Source: Branchiostoma floridae
Taxonomy: Eukaryota > Chordata > Leptocardii > Amphioxiformes > Branchiostomatidae
DNA length: 64,000 nt
Assembly (NCBI RefSeq): GCF_000003815.2
Contig: NC_049980.1
Coordinates: 8,846,357 to 8,910,356 of the forward strand
Direction of reading: 5' to 3'
Shown here: positions 1 through 12,563 of the stretch, one piece after another
How the letters are laid out: every line of letters starts with the position of its first letter
Numbering within the stretch: the first letter of the stretch is position 1
Translations under genes and position numbers: made by a program
Notes under the pieces: generated by a model
The model's input: the letters and a program-made list of their open reading frames with translations, nothing else
The model's database searches: none
Told to the model about the DNA's origin: nothing

Positions 1-284
1 TTCCAATCTGGAAGAATATCTTCAGATTCCAGATATCCTGTGTCACTGACAAAAGATAGTGGATACTATCTGAAATGTTAAAATCATATCCAGTTGCTTA
101 AATAATTGCTATTTGATGTATCTTATTACCTGGATGTCTACCTTCATCAAAACAACCTTTTGCTTTCAAAAATCTTAAGAATCTTATATAATTATCTAAA
201 TCTAATTGAAAGTAAATGCTTTGAAATTTTGCATTGTAAATGTATAGAAGTGTATTGTAAAGTTTGTATGTGTAATTTTGTTAG
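1..284. other. intron upstream of the first visible HMGCR exon
   Basis: AT-rich sequence ending in the acceptor TTAG at 281-284. I see no coding exon or recognisable repeat here. The next exon begins with two bases of a split codon, so the gene continues to the left of the window. Confidence 0.7.
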
Positions 285-3200
285 ATTTCCCCGAGCCAAA
301 GACATCGTTTTTCCTGGGCGGATCTAATGTCACCTCCCCAGCTGATTCTGAAGAGGAGGAGGAGGATGATAATGATGAGGAGAAGGAGGAAGATGACACA
401 CCCAAACCCCCCAGGTCTATCAAAGAGTGTGCAGAAATTCTCGACACCCAGGTAAGGATGTACCTGTGGTGCCAGAATTAACAGCGACAGCTTTTTGAGT
501 TGACAACTTTTAGCTTATCTATTTAATATTGATCTTTTTGGGTGGTCTCTTCAGTTAACTTAGTAACTGATTTGCAGTCTAACTAGAGTAAACCCACTGG
601 AAGCCTCATGGAAGCGCGGTGTGAAGACTAGCTGACTGCTATCTAACCCTGTGTCAATGACCCCAGCAGTAGTTGTATAATCAAATATCGGATACTTCTA
701 CTTATAGCCTGACTAGAATCGTGCTCCTAGCGGCTGTCCTTACAGTTGCCACCTCCTAGTAGGTCATTAACCCCAGCCAGCGAGAGATTGTGTAAACACA
801 GGCTACTTCTACTTTGTGCCCTTCTGACTAGTTGTCAGGTTTACCTACCTAGTCCCTTGACCTCCTGGTCTTTGGGGGGACATGGTAGACTGTATACTTC
901 TACTCTGGGCCTTCAGACTATTATAGATTATAGTTGTCAGGTTTAACCTCAGTATAAATAATCAGACCTGATTCTTTCTGTCCCCAGGGAGCGGAGACCC
1001 TGACAGATGAGGAAGTACGGCAGCTCGTTCGCAGTAAGCACATTCCCGGGTACAAGCTGGAGAGCAAGCTGGGCTCGGCTGAGCGGGGCGTGGCCGTCCG
1101 CAGGCAGATGCTGACGGAACAGTTGCACCGACAGGAGGCACTGGAGAAACTACCGTACACCAGCTATGACTACTCATTTGTAAGTACCAAACTACCCTAC
1201 ACCAGCTATGACTACTCATTTGTAAGTAGATGTATAATTGTTTGTTTAGAAACCAGTGCTTGAAATACCCACTTGCAAAGACAGCCTTGTTTTTCTCAGC
1301 ACAACTTGATTTTAAACCCAGTTAGCACAGTGAGCAATGTAAAATTTGGAAATGCAATGCCGCTTTTACCCTACAAGCTTAAACTTTTGTATTTATTTCT
1401 TAATAAGATAAAACATAAGTAGTTACATGTAACTGAAAGAGAAGATTGTGGCTAAGTAGCTGATTTGAAGAAAGTACATGTAATAACTTGGAAGTGGGGC
1501 AACCTGAAATGTTGATGGCACAACCTGGCTTTTGACTTGGGTTGCCACCTTGGCAACCTTGCCACCTGGGCAACCTGGCTGAAAAAATTATTTTGGTACA
1601 CTGCGGTAACAGGGTTTAGCACATAGCTCAGTGAACAGAAGGATCTTATATGTTATAAGATGTCTCAGAGACGTTTGCACATGTGTTCCACCTGATGACA
1701 CATTCATGTCCCCACAGGTGACAGGTGCGTGCTGTGAGAACGTGATTGGCTACATGCCAGTACCGGTAGGCGTGGCCGGACCCTTGCTGCTGGACGGGCG
1801 GGAGTACCAGGTTCCCATGGCAACAACAGAAGGCTGTCTGGTCGCTAGCACCAACCGTGGGTGCAGAGCCATCAAGGTAAGGAAAAAAATACAACCTGCA
1901 GTGTTCCTCCTGTTTACTAGAGGGCATTGTGTTTCAGTGCCTGACAAGGACTTTTCTTTATAAGTGTAAGAACCATCCAGCAAATACAAAAATCATAATA
2001 AAAGTTATTATGTCAATAGAACCATGTGAAAAAGTCAAATCAACTATGTATGGAATAGTTGATAAATATATCAAATGAAAACGTATGACTATGAGATAAT
2101 AAAAAATATATTCAACAGAAACAAAGGACTTTTCCTTACCACAAAACTATTACTATCATTCATACATCATAAAATGGCCCCTGAAACCTTATTTTGCCAA
2201 CATTTCACCTTAGATTTTTTACTCTCTTTGTCCATTTCTACTGTAGTTGTCAGGGGGAGCCAGAAGCTACATTATCGGTGATGGAATGACCAGAGGTCCG
2301 GTGGTCAGAATGCCCAGTGCTGCCCAGGCCAGTGCGCTGAAGATCTGGCTGAGAGACATCGACAACCTGGACCTGCTGAAAGAAGCTTTCAACTCTACCA
2401 GCAGGTGATTTTTTTTTTACTAAGTGTCTGATGTTTGCAACATTCTCTGATATACTTGGTGCAGTGGAGTTGCATACTGTAAATGTAGCTCCCCCTATGC
2501 CCTAAAATTCAGTTTAAAAATAAATTAGGGTTCTTAGTGGAAAATGTTAACTTGCACCTGATGCTCTATTATTTATTGTTTACTTATTATATTTTATATT
2601 TTATTTATTGAAACACTTATCTCCAAGCAGATCTGTTGGTTGCAAGGTAGTCTTCAAAGGGCCGACCAAGCCTGTTGGATACTTTTTTTTCTTTATTTAT
2701 TCACAATGACACAACTCATAACTGTGACCTCTTTTGATAGTAATTTTGCCCATCAGGATACTTTAGAATGCACCATGTTAACTTAAAATTCTCTAGTAAA
2801 ACTCTGTACCATGAAAGGTAGATGCCCCCTACAATACTCACAACTACATTTAACTTGCTAGATTTGGACTCCCTTTGATAAAATCCCAGCTTAAAGCCTG
2901 CTCTGGATACAACTACTTCTACTCACCACTGATAGATCCAGGATCTTCTTGGAGATTATGAAACACATGTGACTGATCAGCCTTCCCTCCCACAGATTCT
3001 GCAGGTTAGACAGCATCATGTCAGCTGTGGCAGGACGGCACATCTACATCAGGTTTAAGGCCGTGACGGGGGACGCCATGGGCATGAACATGCTCTCCAA
3101 GGTGCCTAGTATAACCTTTTTACGTAATGCATTTCTATTTTTTGTTTCTACAAACATCCCGGCAAGGTCCGGTTTGGAAATGTGATGTTACCCTTAGGTT

Positions 3201-6200
3201 GCCTTTAAGAGGTCAAAGAATGATCTGAAAAATGAATGTTTACCATTGTTGAAATGATTGCTGAGTGAGGTTTGCGATCATTCTTGATCAGCACAAGTGT
3301 AAAACTAAAAGTCATCTCCTTCTCCCAGGGCACAGAGAAAGCCTTGAAAAAGCTGGAGGAGTTTTTCCCTGACATGGAGCTGCTGAGCCTGAGTGGGAAC
3401 TACTGCACAGACAAGAAGGCCACGGCCATCAACTGGCTGGAGGGGCGGGGCAAGTCTGTGGTGTCCGAGGCTGTCATCAAGGGGGAGGAGGTCAAAAAGG
3501 TGAGGGGTCAAACAAGAGAGTGAAGACAAGTCATGAAATACATCTACATGTGATAGACATGTCGTAAAACTTGTGTGCTATGCAAAAGTGTCTCTGATTT
3601 GTTGTGAGGGAAGTACTGTATTGGAAATACAAGGAAACCTTGGAAGTGATGAAGGATTGTGCTGGTAATATTGCATGTTACATGTATACAGTCTTTTCAA
3701 AAGTCTTCCATCCACTAAAAGTACAATATGCTGATCAAGAAGCCTTTCTGCTAGCAGCCATAGCTAAGGATCTTTATAATTTGTTGTGGCCTTCCAAAAT
3801 AAACATTGGTGTATTTCCAGTTATGGTCCTGAAAAACGTATTGTCGTAGGTAGGAATTTGGCCCAAGTGACCCTACAAATACAGTTGTCTATGCAACTGT
3901 TGGTCAGCTGGAGACTCAACATTTTTTCCTAGGCCTAATGGTAGCTGTCAATCTTTTTCTGTTCTATTCATAACTCTGACTATTCATTTTGACTGCTTGT
4001 TAGGTCCTGAAGACCTCAGTGTCTGCCCTCGTGGACTTGAACATCAGTAAGAACCTGATTGGTTCGTCCATGGCGGGAAGTATTGGGGGCTTCAACGCAC
4101 ACGCTGCCAACATCGTAGCTGCCATCTTTATAGCCACAGGACAGGTGGGTACTGGCAGGAATTCTGCTGTTCTTATAATTCACGAGCTATTTTTTACCTT
4201 TTTACATTGTAGGTCAGTCTTGAACTTCACATACCTGGGTTGTGAAAACTTTGGTACAGATTCTGGATTGGATGATAACATGGGTTATTGAATGGGATTC
4301 TGCTGTTATAGCGTGGCTGCCATAAAATAGTTTGAATACTCTTTACAATATTGTTGTGTTAACCGTTGTCAAAAATTGGAATTATACTGAATTCAGATGT
4401 AGGAATTAATGCTGGTACAATTTTTCGTTTGAGGATGCCAAATTTTCTGAACTTCTGGTGCATTGCACATTGAAATGTGTTACTTTTTTTCAAATGCGTA
4501 TGAAATAATATAATGCATTATCATGTATTCTGCATTACCCTCAGTCCCAGCTCTCCTGCAGTTCGATGTAGCCTTTGGGTGATATTGAATACACTGTTGT
4601 ATTTACCTATGTCATACCCATCTGAAGAAAAAAAAAAAACACATTTTGTTGTGAAATGTCATCTGTAGGACAGCCTTGATATGTATGTTTCTACACATTA
4701 ATTACTACATTGTTGATATTCTGCATGATTCATATATGTTTTATTTTTCCCCAGGATGCTGCCCAGGTGGTTGCGAGCTCCAACTGTATGACCCTGATGG
4801 AAGCTACAGGAGAGAACGGAGAGGACTTGTACATCAGCTGCACCATGCCTTCCCTGGAGGTGGGCACTGTGGGAGGGGGGACCGTCCTGCCGCCACAGAG
4901 GGCCTGTCTCAAGGTACAGTAACAAGGAACAGTTTTGTCTTACATAACTAGTAAAGTCACTCCTGCTCATGGTTCCATGCCTATCAAACATCCTCAGAGC
5001 CTCATGACTGGAACGATGCTGTACGTAGCTTATGTAGGTGGCGCTTTTGTGGCGAGAAAACAATCTCAAATGTGGCTAAGTTTGTATCCCCCTCATCCCG
5101 GTTCATCACTGGGGTGGTACATGTGTTTGTAACGTTGAAGCTCTGAGGAGTATGTCTGTTGGGCATCCTAACACAAGCAGGTCAGAGACTTAACTGGTGG
5201 TGTAAAAGCCAACTCCAATATCCTAGTATGTTCTACCAAGTTATTTTTGGATACTAATACTGCACATAGAACTGAGTTTGTAACAGAATTAACAGCAAGT
5301 TTTGGGCAAAGGGATTTGTCAGAATCTTTAGATCCTTGTTTCTTATGGATAGGAAGTCTATACTCCAAGCTAAAAGACTCTATTCCTGTGTAATTTCCAC
5401 AGATGATGGGAATCGATGGCTCCCATGACTCGGAGCCAGGCATGAACGCCAGACAGCTGGCGCAGGTGGTGTGTTCCACAGTCATGGCGGGTGAGCTGTC
5501 GCTGATGTCTGCCCTGGCAGCTGGGCACCTGGTCCGCAGTCACCTCAGACACAACAGGTGAGAACACACTCAACAATAAGCACAATCATGGTTCTGAGTA
5601 CACGTGTGCAAGGACAGGAATTGTGTGTAATACTGTAAATGCAGAAACTTTCGCGTTGGTTTAATGTTCACGGTTTTCGCGGTGACCACTTAACCGCGAA
5701 CTTGAAACCACTGCGAACATTTTTCCATGGCAGTAAGAGACTACAGTGCATGGTGTTACCGCGAACTTAAAACTACTGCGAAAATCGTTTTTCCCACTGC
5801 CGCGAATTTAAATCCCTGCAAACTTAAATGCATTTACAGTGTGTCAAAGGTGTAAGCCCCTGAGACATAAACAAGGCATATCTGGTCTGTTGTGCAAAAT
5901 GGAAAGGAAAGTGATCCAGTTTTAGATCACTGAAGAACTAGTCTTCCACTGGTCAGAGAGGACAGACTATGTAAAGTATTTACACGTTCATTGTACCGGG
6001 TAATTCCCCAACCTCTTTTCAACAAGCACAATGAACAGTGGACCATGGCTTAACGTCCCGTCCTTTCCAACTTTTAAGAAGATATGCTTGTGATACACCA
6101 ACAATTCAGAAGCTCATGCATGATGTCATTGACATTAAAAGTGACTTGAATCACAGACCCAACTACTTGTATGGATAACCTTCATGATACTTAATACACA

Positions 6201-6393
6201 ATAAGACAACTTCATCATATTTGACTGAAAAAATTCCAGTCTGTATTTGGTGCTATAATTCTCTTCTCACTCGCCTTACAGGTCAAGACTCAACATGGCC
6301 CCAGAAGCACTGAAAAACGATGCGGCCTCCGAGTCGTTACCGAAACTGGCAAATGGCAGAGAACCTGGAACTTGTACTGCTAAGGCATCTTGA
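285..6393 (+). CDS. HMGCR: HMG-CoA reductase, linker and catalytic domain (5'-partial gene)
   Basis: Reduces HMG-CoA to mevalonate with NADPH, the committed step of sterol and isoprenoid synthesis, as an ER membrane enzyme. Ten exons are visible: 285-451, 988-1179, 1718-1876, 2247-2404, 2996-3101, 3329-3499, 4004-4144, 4755-4913, 5403-5557 and 6282-6393. All have AG/GT borders and matching phases, giving about 506 residues. The first exon is an acidic, PEST-like linker (Glu/Asp run). The catalytic core follows: [23 protein letters not shown] (catalytic Glu), GNYCTDKKA (Lys), GQDAAQ (Asp) and AAGHLV (His), so all four active-site residues are kept. HNRSRLN near the C-terminus keeps the serine that AMPK phosphorylates in mammals (Ser872). 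The N-terminal membrane and sterol-sensing domain is outside the window. The stop codon TGA is at 6391-6393. Family identity is certain; exon borders are read by eye. Confidence 0.97.
452..987. repeat. HMGCR intron with a dispersed repeat
   Basis: About 611-700 resembles 59475-59590 in a POLK intron: both have GTGTGAAGACTA, then CTGACTGC and a CCCAGCAGTA block. A related, more diverged stretch follows at about 755-845. Sharing between unrelated introns points to an unclassified dispersed element. No coding signal is seen. Confidence 0.5.
1147..1230 (+). repeat. 42-bp tandem duplication of an HMGCR exon-intron junction
   Basis: 1147-1188 is followed directly by a near-identical copy at 1189-1230. 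Each copy carries the last about 33 bases of the exon plus the donor GTAAGTA. The offset is 42 bases (14 codons), so the second donor (GT at 1222-1223) is in the same phase as the first (1180-1181) and the extra segment has no stop codon. Confidence 0.93.
1231..5402. other. HMGCR introns between catalytic exons
   Basis: Introns at 1231-1717, 1877-2246, 2405-2995, 3102-3328, 3500-4003, 4145-4754 and 4914-5402 are AT-rich, with few recognisable elements. A short fragment near 2620-2636 resembles the end of the 9-bp-TSD MITE family (CTCCAAGCAGATC). 1500-1580 has a local run of CAACCTGG-like units. Open frames here are short and show no similarity I recognise. Confidence 0.5.
1718..1876 (+). CDS. 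HMGCR: HMGCR exon with substrate-binding motif and catalytic Glu
   Basis: This 53-codon, phase 0/0 exon encodes [20 protein letters not shown] followed by [20 protein letters not shown]. The Glu of ATTEGC is the catalytic acid (Glu559 in the human enzyme). The acceptor CCCACAG and donor GTAAGG are both strong. The exon before it ends in the duplicated donor region described at 1147-1230. Confidence 0.96.
5403..6393 (+). CDS. HMGCR: HMGCR last two coding exons: catalytic His and phospho-Ser
   Basis: Exon 5403-5557 encodes the end of the catalytic fold, including [17 protein letters not shown]; the His of AAGH is the general acid of the family. The Arg codon at the junction with 6282-6393 is split (AG|G) and is followed directly by Ser, in the position of the mammalian AMPK target. 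The C-terminal tail (about 35 residues after that serine) is not conserved with vertebrates and ends KAS-stop. The intron between them (5558-6281) holds a MITE. Confidence 0.93.
5632..5840. mobile_element. MITE, ACTGTAAATG family, copy 1
   Basis: The element runs from ACTGTAAATGCAGAAA to TTAAATGCATTTACAGT, with terminal inverted repeats ACTGTAAATG / CATTTACAGT and internal GCGAACTTAAAACC-type segments in both orientations. It shares its whole body with copies at 41545-41743 and 47102-47290 and a degenerate one near 60592-60765. Better-preserved copies are flanked by TA, suggesting mobilisation by a Tc1/mariner-like transposase (inference). Confidence 0.88.
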
Positions 6394-9304
6394 TGACAAT
6401 GTTGACTTTAGATAGCCCTTTGTCAGTTGTGGCAGGTATACGTAGTTAACATCAGTGACTGAAATACTGTTATATAATGCCAGAATACATGTAAACAGGA
6501 CAACTGTATTATACCAAATGTAAATTAGGATATTTTGAATCTTGAGTCAGTAAAAAGTGAATGTCAGTCAAAGTTTTTAGCTTCTTTTTTTTTAATATCC
6601 AGAACTTCTACAAATGGAAATGGATGCTTTTGGTATACTGATCTATACTGTACATGTAATAGAAGACAGCTTTTAAGTTGATTAATGGTACACTGAATGC
6701 TTAGAAATGCAGTCTTTATGAATCAGAATATTCCATCTGCAACCTTCTTTGTACAAGGCTTTCGTTTAAAAGCTAGTATCTGGAATTTGTTGCCAAGAAT
6801 TTTTTCTCAGTAGAAGTAAATATGTATATTTCTCAAGATGTTCATAATTGTAGGTATGTAAATTATGTAAAAAGCTGAGATCTGCTTCCAACGATTCTTG
6901 TAATATGAATTCTGCAGCTCGACTGAGATCACTGTTATACATTGTACATCAAGCTGCTACAATGTACATGACAAAATGTACAATGTATGACCTATTAGTA
7001 CATGTTATTATTGTTCATGCAGAGGCCTGTAACAGTGTACAAATGTACAATTACTATGCTGGTAGTGTTTGTTTGATACTGCTTGTGATTTATATTGGAT
7101 CAATGTTTGTAAAGAGATGTTTATTGTAAAACATACTGGCTTGTACTTTCTGTTTCATGACAACGTGTGTCCATTTTCGATTTCTACACTGTAATGTTTT
7201 AAAAGCATTCCAAATAGGTTTCAATCTCACAAAGGCAATCAAAAAAGAAAAGCACAAACTTAGGACTGAATACAATTTATTTTCCATTAGAAGTGGGGTA
7301 GAATTCAGGAAATAAGATACAAAGGAATTCATCACCCTTCCTAGCTAAATTCAAAGTTTAGAGTCAAGTAGATATAATCTGCAAAGGCAAAAGTTTCCTT
7401 TCCACAAACTGCATAAGCAAAATCCACTCATTGTAATATACAGCATTCTCCCACCACAAATGCCATAGTCACTAAAATGCGTGTACACAAGTTAGGAACA
7501 CTGATTTTGACTGCTGCAGTGTGCTTTTTGTCGAAGAATTTACAATATTCTGCGAAAAGTTAGGAGTGAGGACATATTTACATATCACAAGGATTACATA
7601 CTATACCAAGGAATGCACGCCACTGATAGTTTGCATTGATCATTACATTGCAGGTCATGTTCAGAGCACACTTACCACTGCACACAAAAATACCTCTTGA
7701 AAAATGATACTTTCAAGAAACAACGTCCACTCTTTTCATGCATCTTCCACTTAGAACATGTACAATATGTTAAAAGGTTACTTGTATACCTTGCAGCCAT
7801 GTCAATCAGCACTGACCATTTGTGGAAGTTATTATCAGCATCCATAATAATACTAGTACCATTTCATTTGATAACAATGACTCATTGTGAACTGTACAAG
7901 AAAGGCTATTTGTACAGATACTGGTAGATACTGTCTGCACACGTACTGAAGGAAACAAATCAGTGCGAGAAGAAATCAAGTTCTTTTCACTGTAGGAACT
8001 TAATTTTTGGCATCCTTGATAGTCTACTGAGCTGGATACCACCATTGTTAAAATAGCACGGCATTAAACACCAGTTCACTACATGGTGTGCTGTGTCCAG
8101 CAGTGGTTTGTGCACTACAGTGTCTGTGCTGATTTCTCCAAACAGGACTTAAGGATTCAGAAGCTATAAATACTTGTATCTCCTGTTATGCCAGACACAA
8201 AATGGTAACACAGCCAAAGTTGATTATCCAGGATTATCATTAGATTGTGCACTACCGCATTTCTTGTAATAAAGCGCGCACCCCAAATAATGCTATAAAA
8301 ATTGAAATGTACATGTATGTCATCAATGTTTGCTAGGCCAGACATTTGCATATGTACCAGTCATCGTCTTACAGATACAGAAGCCAATGAGTTGTATGAA
8401 GTTAACAAAACAAGGAAAAAATAAAATATAAACTTAAGCTGCTTATGAATACAGACAGCAGCAAGATATTTTATACAAGCAATTCTTTGCCACTAAAAAT
8501 ACAGGCAAACAGTGCAAGCCTACCATGCCATGCACAGACCACTGATAGGAACATGACTATTAATAATGCACTGTCTAGTCTTCATCATAAGCTCCATGCT
8601 AACCATCAGGTTCCCTAGAGAATATGTTAATTGGCTACTGGAATTGATTGATGTTGACAATTACTCAATACTCAGCTTGTACCACCAGCTGGTGAAAAAA
8701 AGCAGTGCCTGGATTTCTACAATCTGGAACAAAAAAAGTGGTCTAAAACATGATAATCATTAGCAATTTTCAATAAGCTGTTTTAATTAGAAAGGTTCAC
8801 TTCTCTCCTGACAATATCTGAGTAATGTTTTAATATCCTAGAGACAATTATCTGTGCACACTAGTTCTACAACTGCCCTTCGTCTACACTATCAACGATA
8901 TGGTACTTGAAGGTTTGCCCCGATGGATTTGCATTGTTCAAGTCAAAATAGTGTAGGCTAAACCTACTGAGCACCATGTGACACATTCTACTCATGTCTT
9001 CTTCATTTTTCATTTCACTTGATTATCTGAGATAAAAGAGATACACACTGGATCAGGGAAGCACAGGACAAGGTCATTGCTCGCAACCTTATGTACAAAC
9101 TTTCCACAGTCAAAGTTTACAAGTATGCCATTACAGAAAGCAAGCCAAAACTTTATACAGGAATTTGCATCATTCTGTATCACAAGAAAACATTGTCACA
9201 AACATCCAGAACTTCCCTTACAAACAGCAAGATATTGTTAGGAGAATGATGGGGTGCTAACAACAGCGACTCTTGCAGTAGACCAGTGTGCAGTCCAGTT
9301 TCTG
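6394..9304. other. convergent 3' regions of HMGCR (+) and CERT1 (-)
   Basis: The two stop codons face each other 2.9 kb apart. In the + direction I find no AATAAA between 6394 and 8267; the first is at 8268-8273, with an ATTAAA at 8063-8068. The best CERT1 signal is a minus-strand AATAAA at 7276-7281. If canonical signals are used, the two 3' UTRs overlap by hundreds of bases. The stretch is AT-rich with several TGTACAT motifs and no convincing gene. Confidence 0.6.
7276..7281 (-). terminator. candidate CERT1 poly(A) signal
   Basis: TTTATT on the + strand reads AATAAA on the minus strand. It is the first canonical hexamer downstream of the CERT1 stop at 9305-9307, implying a 3' UTR of about 2.0 kb. 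A second one lies at 7120-7125. Confidence 0.5.
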
Positions 9305-12300
9305 TTAGAACATGATGGGCTTGTCTTTTGTCTTGCCTTGTACGTAGGCTGAGAACTTCCTAAGGAACCGGGGGTACTCTCTCTTTGCCAGTGTCCTCAG
9401 TACCGAGGCAGGAACCCAGCCTCCAGGATTCACTGTGGATAGATGGGAGGGGGAGACAGTACATGTACGGTGAAATCTCTATGAACAAAGTGTGCTGGGA
9501 GACTATACTAACTAAAGACAAAAACAAAGTAGTGTCTTACCCAAGAAATGGCAGTTATCTCTCAGCAGGCTGCTTCTACATTGTATTTCATACTGATATC
9601 AAACAGTAACATTGAACCTGTATCTGTCTATAACGGCCTTTCCGCATAACACACCAGCTTTGTAGGCATGCAGTGCAGCAATAGCAGCTGGTTATATTTC
9701 ACTGAACGACCTGTCACACCAAACCTTTGCATACTGTACTGTAAACATTGTCTAAATCTATCTAATGGGCATACCCCTACAGTACTTGGTGCCAGCGAGG
9801 TCTATTTCTACGGAAAAACAATTTCTTGAACAGACATCAACTCTAGGTTGATAACTCAAGGCCTTTTTATTTTCAGAGCTTGTATCTGATCTGTATTTAT
9901 TTTTATTTATTTATTTGGATTCTCCACACTGGAGGGTATGGCGGAACAGGTGTCAAAAGACACCTTTTCGAAGCCGCCATACCTTAGTTGGTACTTCCAC
10001 CAGTTTACTGTACTAGTCATTTTGTACGTCATGTATAGTCTGGACACTTTATTTCTGTCTTTCAGTGGCATCCACAGGGAAGAGATCACTGTGACCTAGG
10101 GGGCAGTAAGATTTATCCAGTGTGTGAGAGAAGTTATCAGGCATCTTATGTTATGAGCATGAAGCATGTAGAGGAACTCACCATAAGCAGCATACGCTAT
10201 CTTACAGGAGACGTCGTCCCTGGTAATCGGCTGCCCGTCCGCAGGCGGCGTGACCAGCGTCTTGCACACAAGGCCAATGTTCAGTTTGACACGAACACAC
10301 TTGTTTGATACCTGATAACATAAAGCATACAAATAAAGACTCATTGACTCAAGTCAAGCAACTAGCCATTATATAGAAATTTCTGAAAGGTTGAACAAAT
10401 GACCTAACACACTGACTGCGGTACATGTATACCAAACACTATTATTTCCTTTTTTACTTTCACATCTTCTTTGACATTTTGGCATTCTTTGGTATTCTAT
10501 ACCACTAGTATCCATTTCAGCTATTCAAATTTACAGTATATAAATGCTCTTTTTACAGCTGCTTTGTACTTGTGGTTAAGAAATTTGATTATTTTTGGAA
10601 ACAGCCGAAAATTGATACGCGCACGGATGTCATCCATATAGTCAAATCAACATGGCCTTACATAGAACAAGAGCTATCTACCACTAAAAAATTGCGACCG
10701 TAGCATGTCCAGAACTCGAGATATCAAACCCGGAAGTTCTGCTGCAGTACCATAGCAAGCCTCTACGGTGCCCAAATAGAAATAGAATACGCTAGGCTCA
10801 TGAGAGAACTGACCGGGAGAGACGGGTGGTCCACGCTAAAGTTACACACCACCCAGGACGGCCCCTCGTCGTCTCCTGTGTCCACCTGGCGGATACTGGA
10901 GACGAACAGGGAGTCCCGCTGCATGGTCGGCCACATGCGCTTGTGGGTCTGGTACACCACCACCGTGTCATCCGAGATCTTCTCTACCAGTTTGACTATC
11001 TCTACAGTAGCTGTGCAGAGGAAAGAGACACAACAAGCATGGTTAAAACAAACATTTCCTTCACCGTCATAAGCTGTGACACTATCTCGTCTGAGATCTT
11101 CTCTACCAGTTTGACTATCTCTACAGTAGCTGTGCAGAGGAAAGAGACACAACAAGCATGGTTAAAACAAACATTTCCTTCACCGTCATAAGCTGTGACA
11201 CTATCTCGTCTGAGATCTTCTCTACCAGTTTGACTATCTCTACAGTAGCTGTGCAGGGAAAAGAGCAACAACAAGCATGCTTAAAACTAAAATTTCCTTC
11301 ACTGTCATAAGCTGTGACTATAAATATTATAAGCTGTTACACGATAGGAAAGGCTGTCTTTTCTTAAAACACTTCACTACACTATGCTACATGTGCATTT
11401 CATACAGGGCTGTCTGGAGGACCCATCCTTCCATCCCAGAACAGAAATTTGCTTGTTGGGACGGAAAAAACATTCACTCAGTCCATCCAAAAATCTTATC
11501 GTCATGACACAAAATTGATGCTAATGTATTTTCCTAAAATGACAGACTAAACTTAATTATCAAGATGAGCTCGCAAACAATTAGTGGGATAAAAAAACCT
11601 TTATCCGGCAGTCTTGCTCATGGAAGGGACCTGTCTATTGCAGCTTCGTGGGGGGATGTTGGAATCCCAACTATTTCAGTATTAAAGTTTAGTTTTTCCA
11701 TAATATCATTTACTGACACTGATGAACTTTGTAAGTGCTAATTACAAAAGGTGTAGTACTTACTTTCCCACTCCATCCTGATATCCACATCCCAGAAGTA
11801 GTGGCAGATCTCGTGTGCTGTCACGCCCTTCACCACGTTCTGCGCCTTCAGGGGATCCACAACAATCCCATCCTCCTCCACCTCTCTCCTGTACACCTGG
11901 ATACGTCAGGGAACGGGGTGGGTTGGTATGTGATACACCAGCAGTGACTAAACATTTCCTCACATTGTAAAGTCCCACGCTTCATCAATAAATGAGTTTT
12001 ATGGAGAAATGTAAAAAAACTAGAAATCTAGTAGAACCTCTCCATCCCATTACAGTAATAGTTGGTCTTGATTGGTCGGAGTGCTAATGTCCTCATTTAG
12101 CAACTGACAATTATATTATGGCTAATTCCCCTCAGCCAATGAGACGCCACCATTTTCTGTGTTTATATCCATATAGTGTGAGACAATGAAAAAAGTGACT
12201 ATTTCATGAAAACGAGGGAAAAGTGGTAATACTGGCCCAAAGTGGTTGCATATCAGAAGGAAAAGTGTGAGGAGTAAAGCATGTGACCTATTCTGACCAA

Positions 12301-12563
12301 TCATCATCCACTTCTCCCTCATGGAGACAAGAAACCCTTGATGAGCGAGGCTGGTATCATATACAGAAATATTGACCAATGGGTCATAATTATCGTAGTA
12401 CCTAACATACATGTAAATCTCAGAGATTGTCCACACATGACAGAAACTGAAACTGACAGCTCCTTACCTTCATCTCTCCTTCCTCGAGAAGCAGCTGCCA
12501 ATCACTCTCCCCGTCTTTACTCTGGAAGGCCAGTCTGTGGTGCTCGCTCACTTTCCTCTCGAG
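9305..12563 (-). CDS. CERT1: CERT1 START-domain exons
   Basis: Five exons (12563-12468, 11896-11764, 11010-10814, 10311-10182, 9432-9305) encode the lipid-binding START domain. Landmarks are [67 protein letters not shown] and [14 protein letters not shown]. The protein ends KPIMF-stop, close to vertebrate KPILF. Exon 11010-10814 has its acceptor region tandemly copied upstream (10974-11319). Confidence 0.95.

Noticed and set aside
278-481. ATG at 278 as an HMGCR start
   Set aside because: The codon spans the intron acceptor at 281-284; the segment is an internal exon of the linker.
10763-11274. Overlapping frames on both strands near 11 kb (121-130 codons)
   Set aside because: They run through the 119-bp triplication and the START exon; only the 10814-11010 segment is coding.
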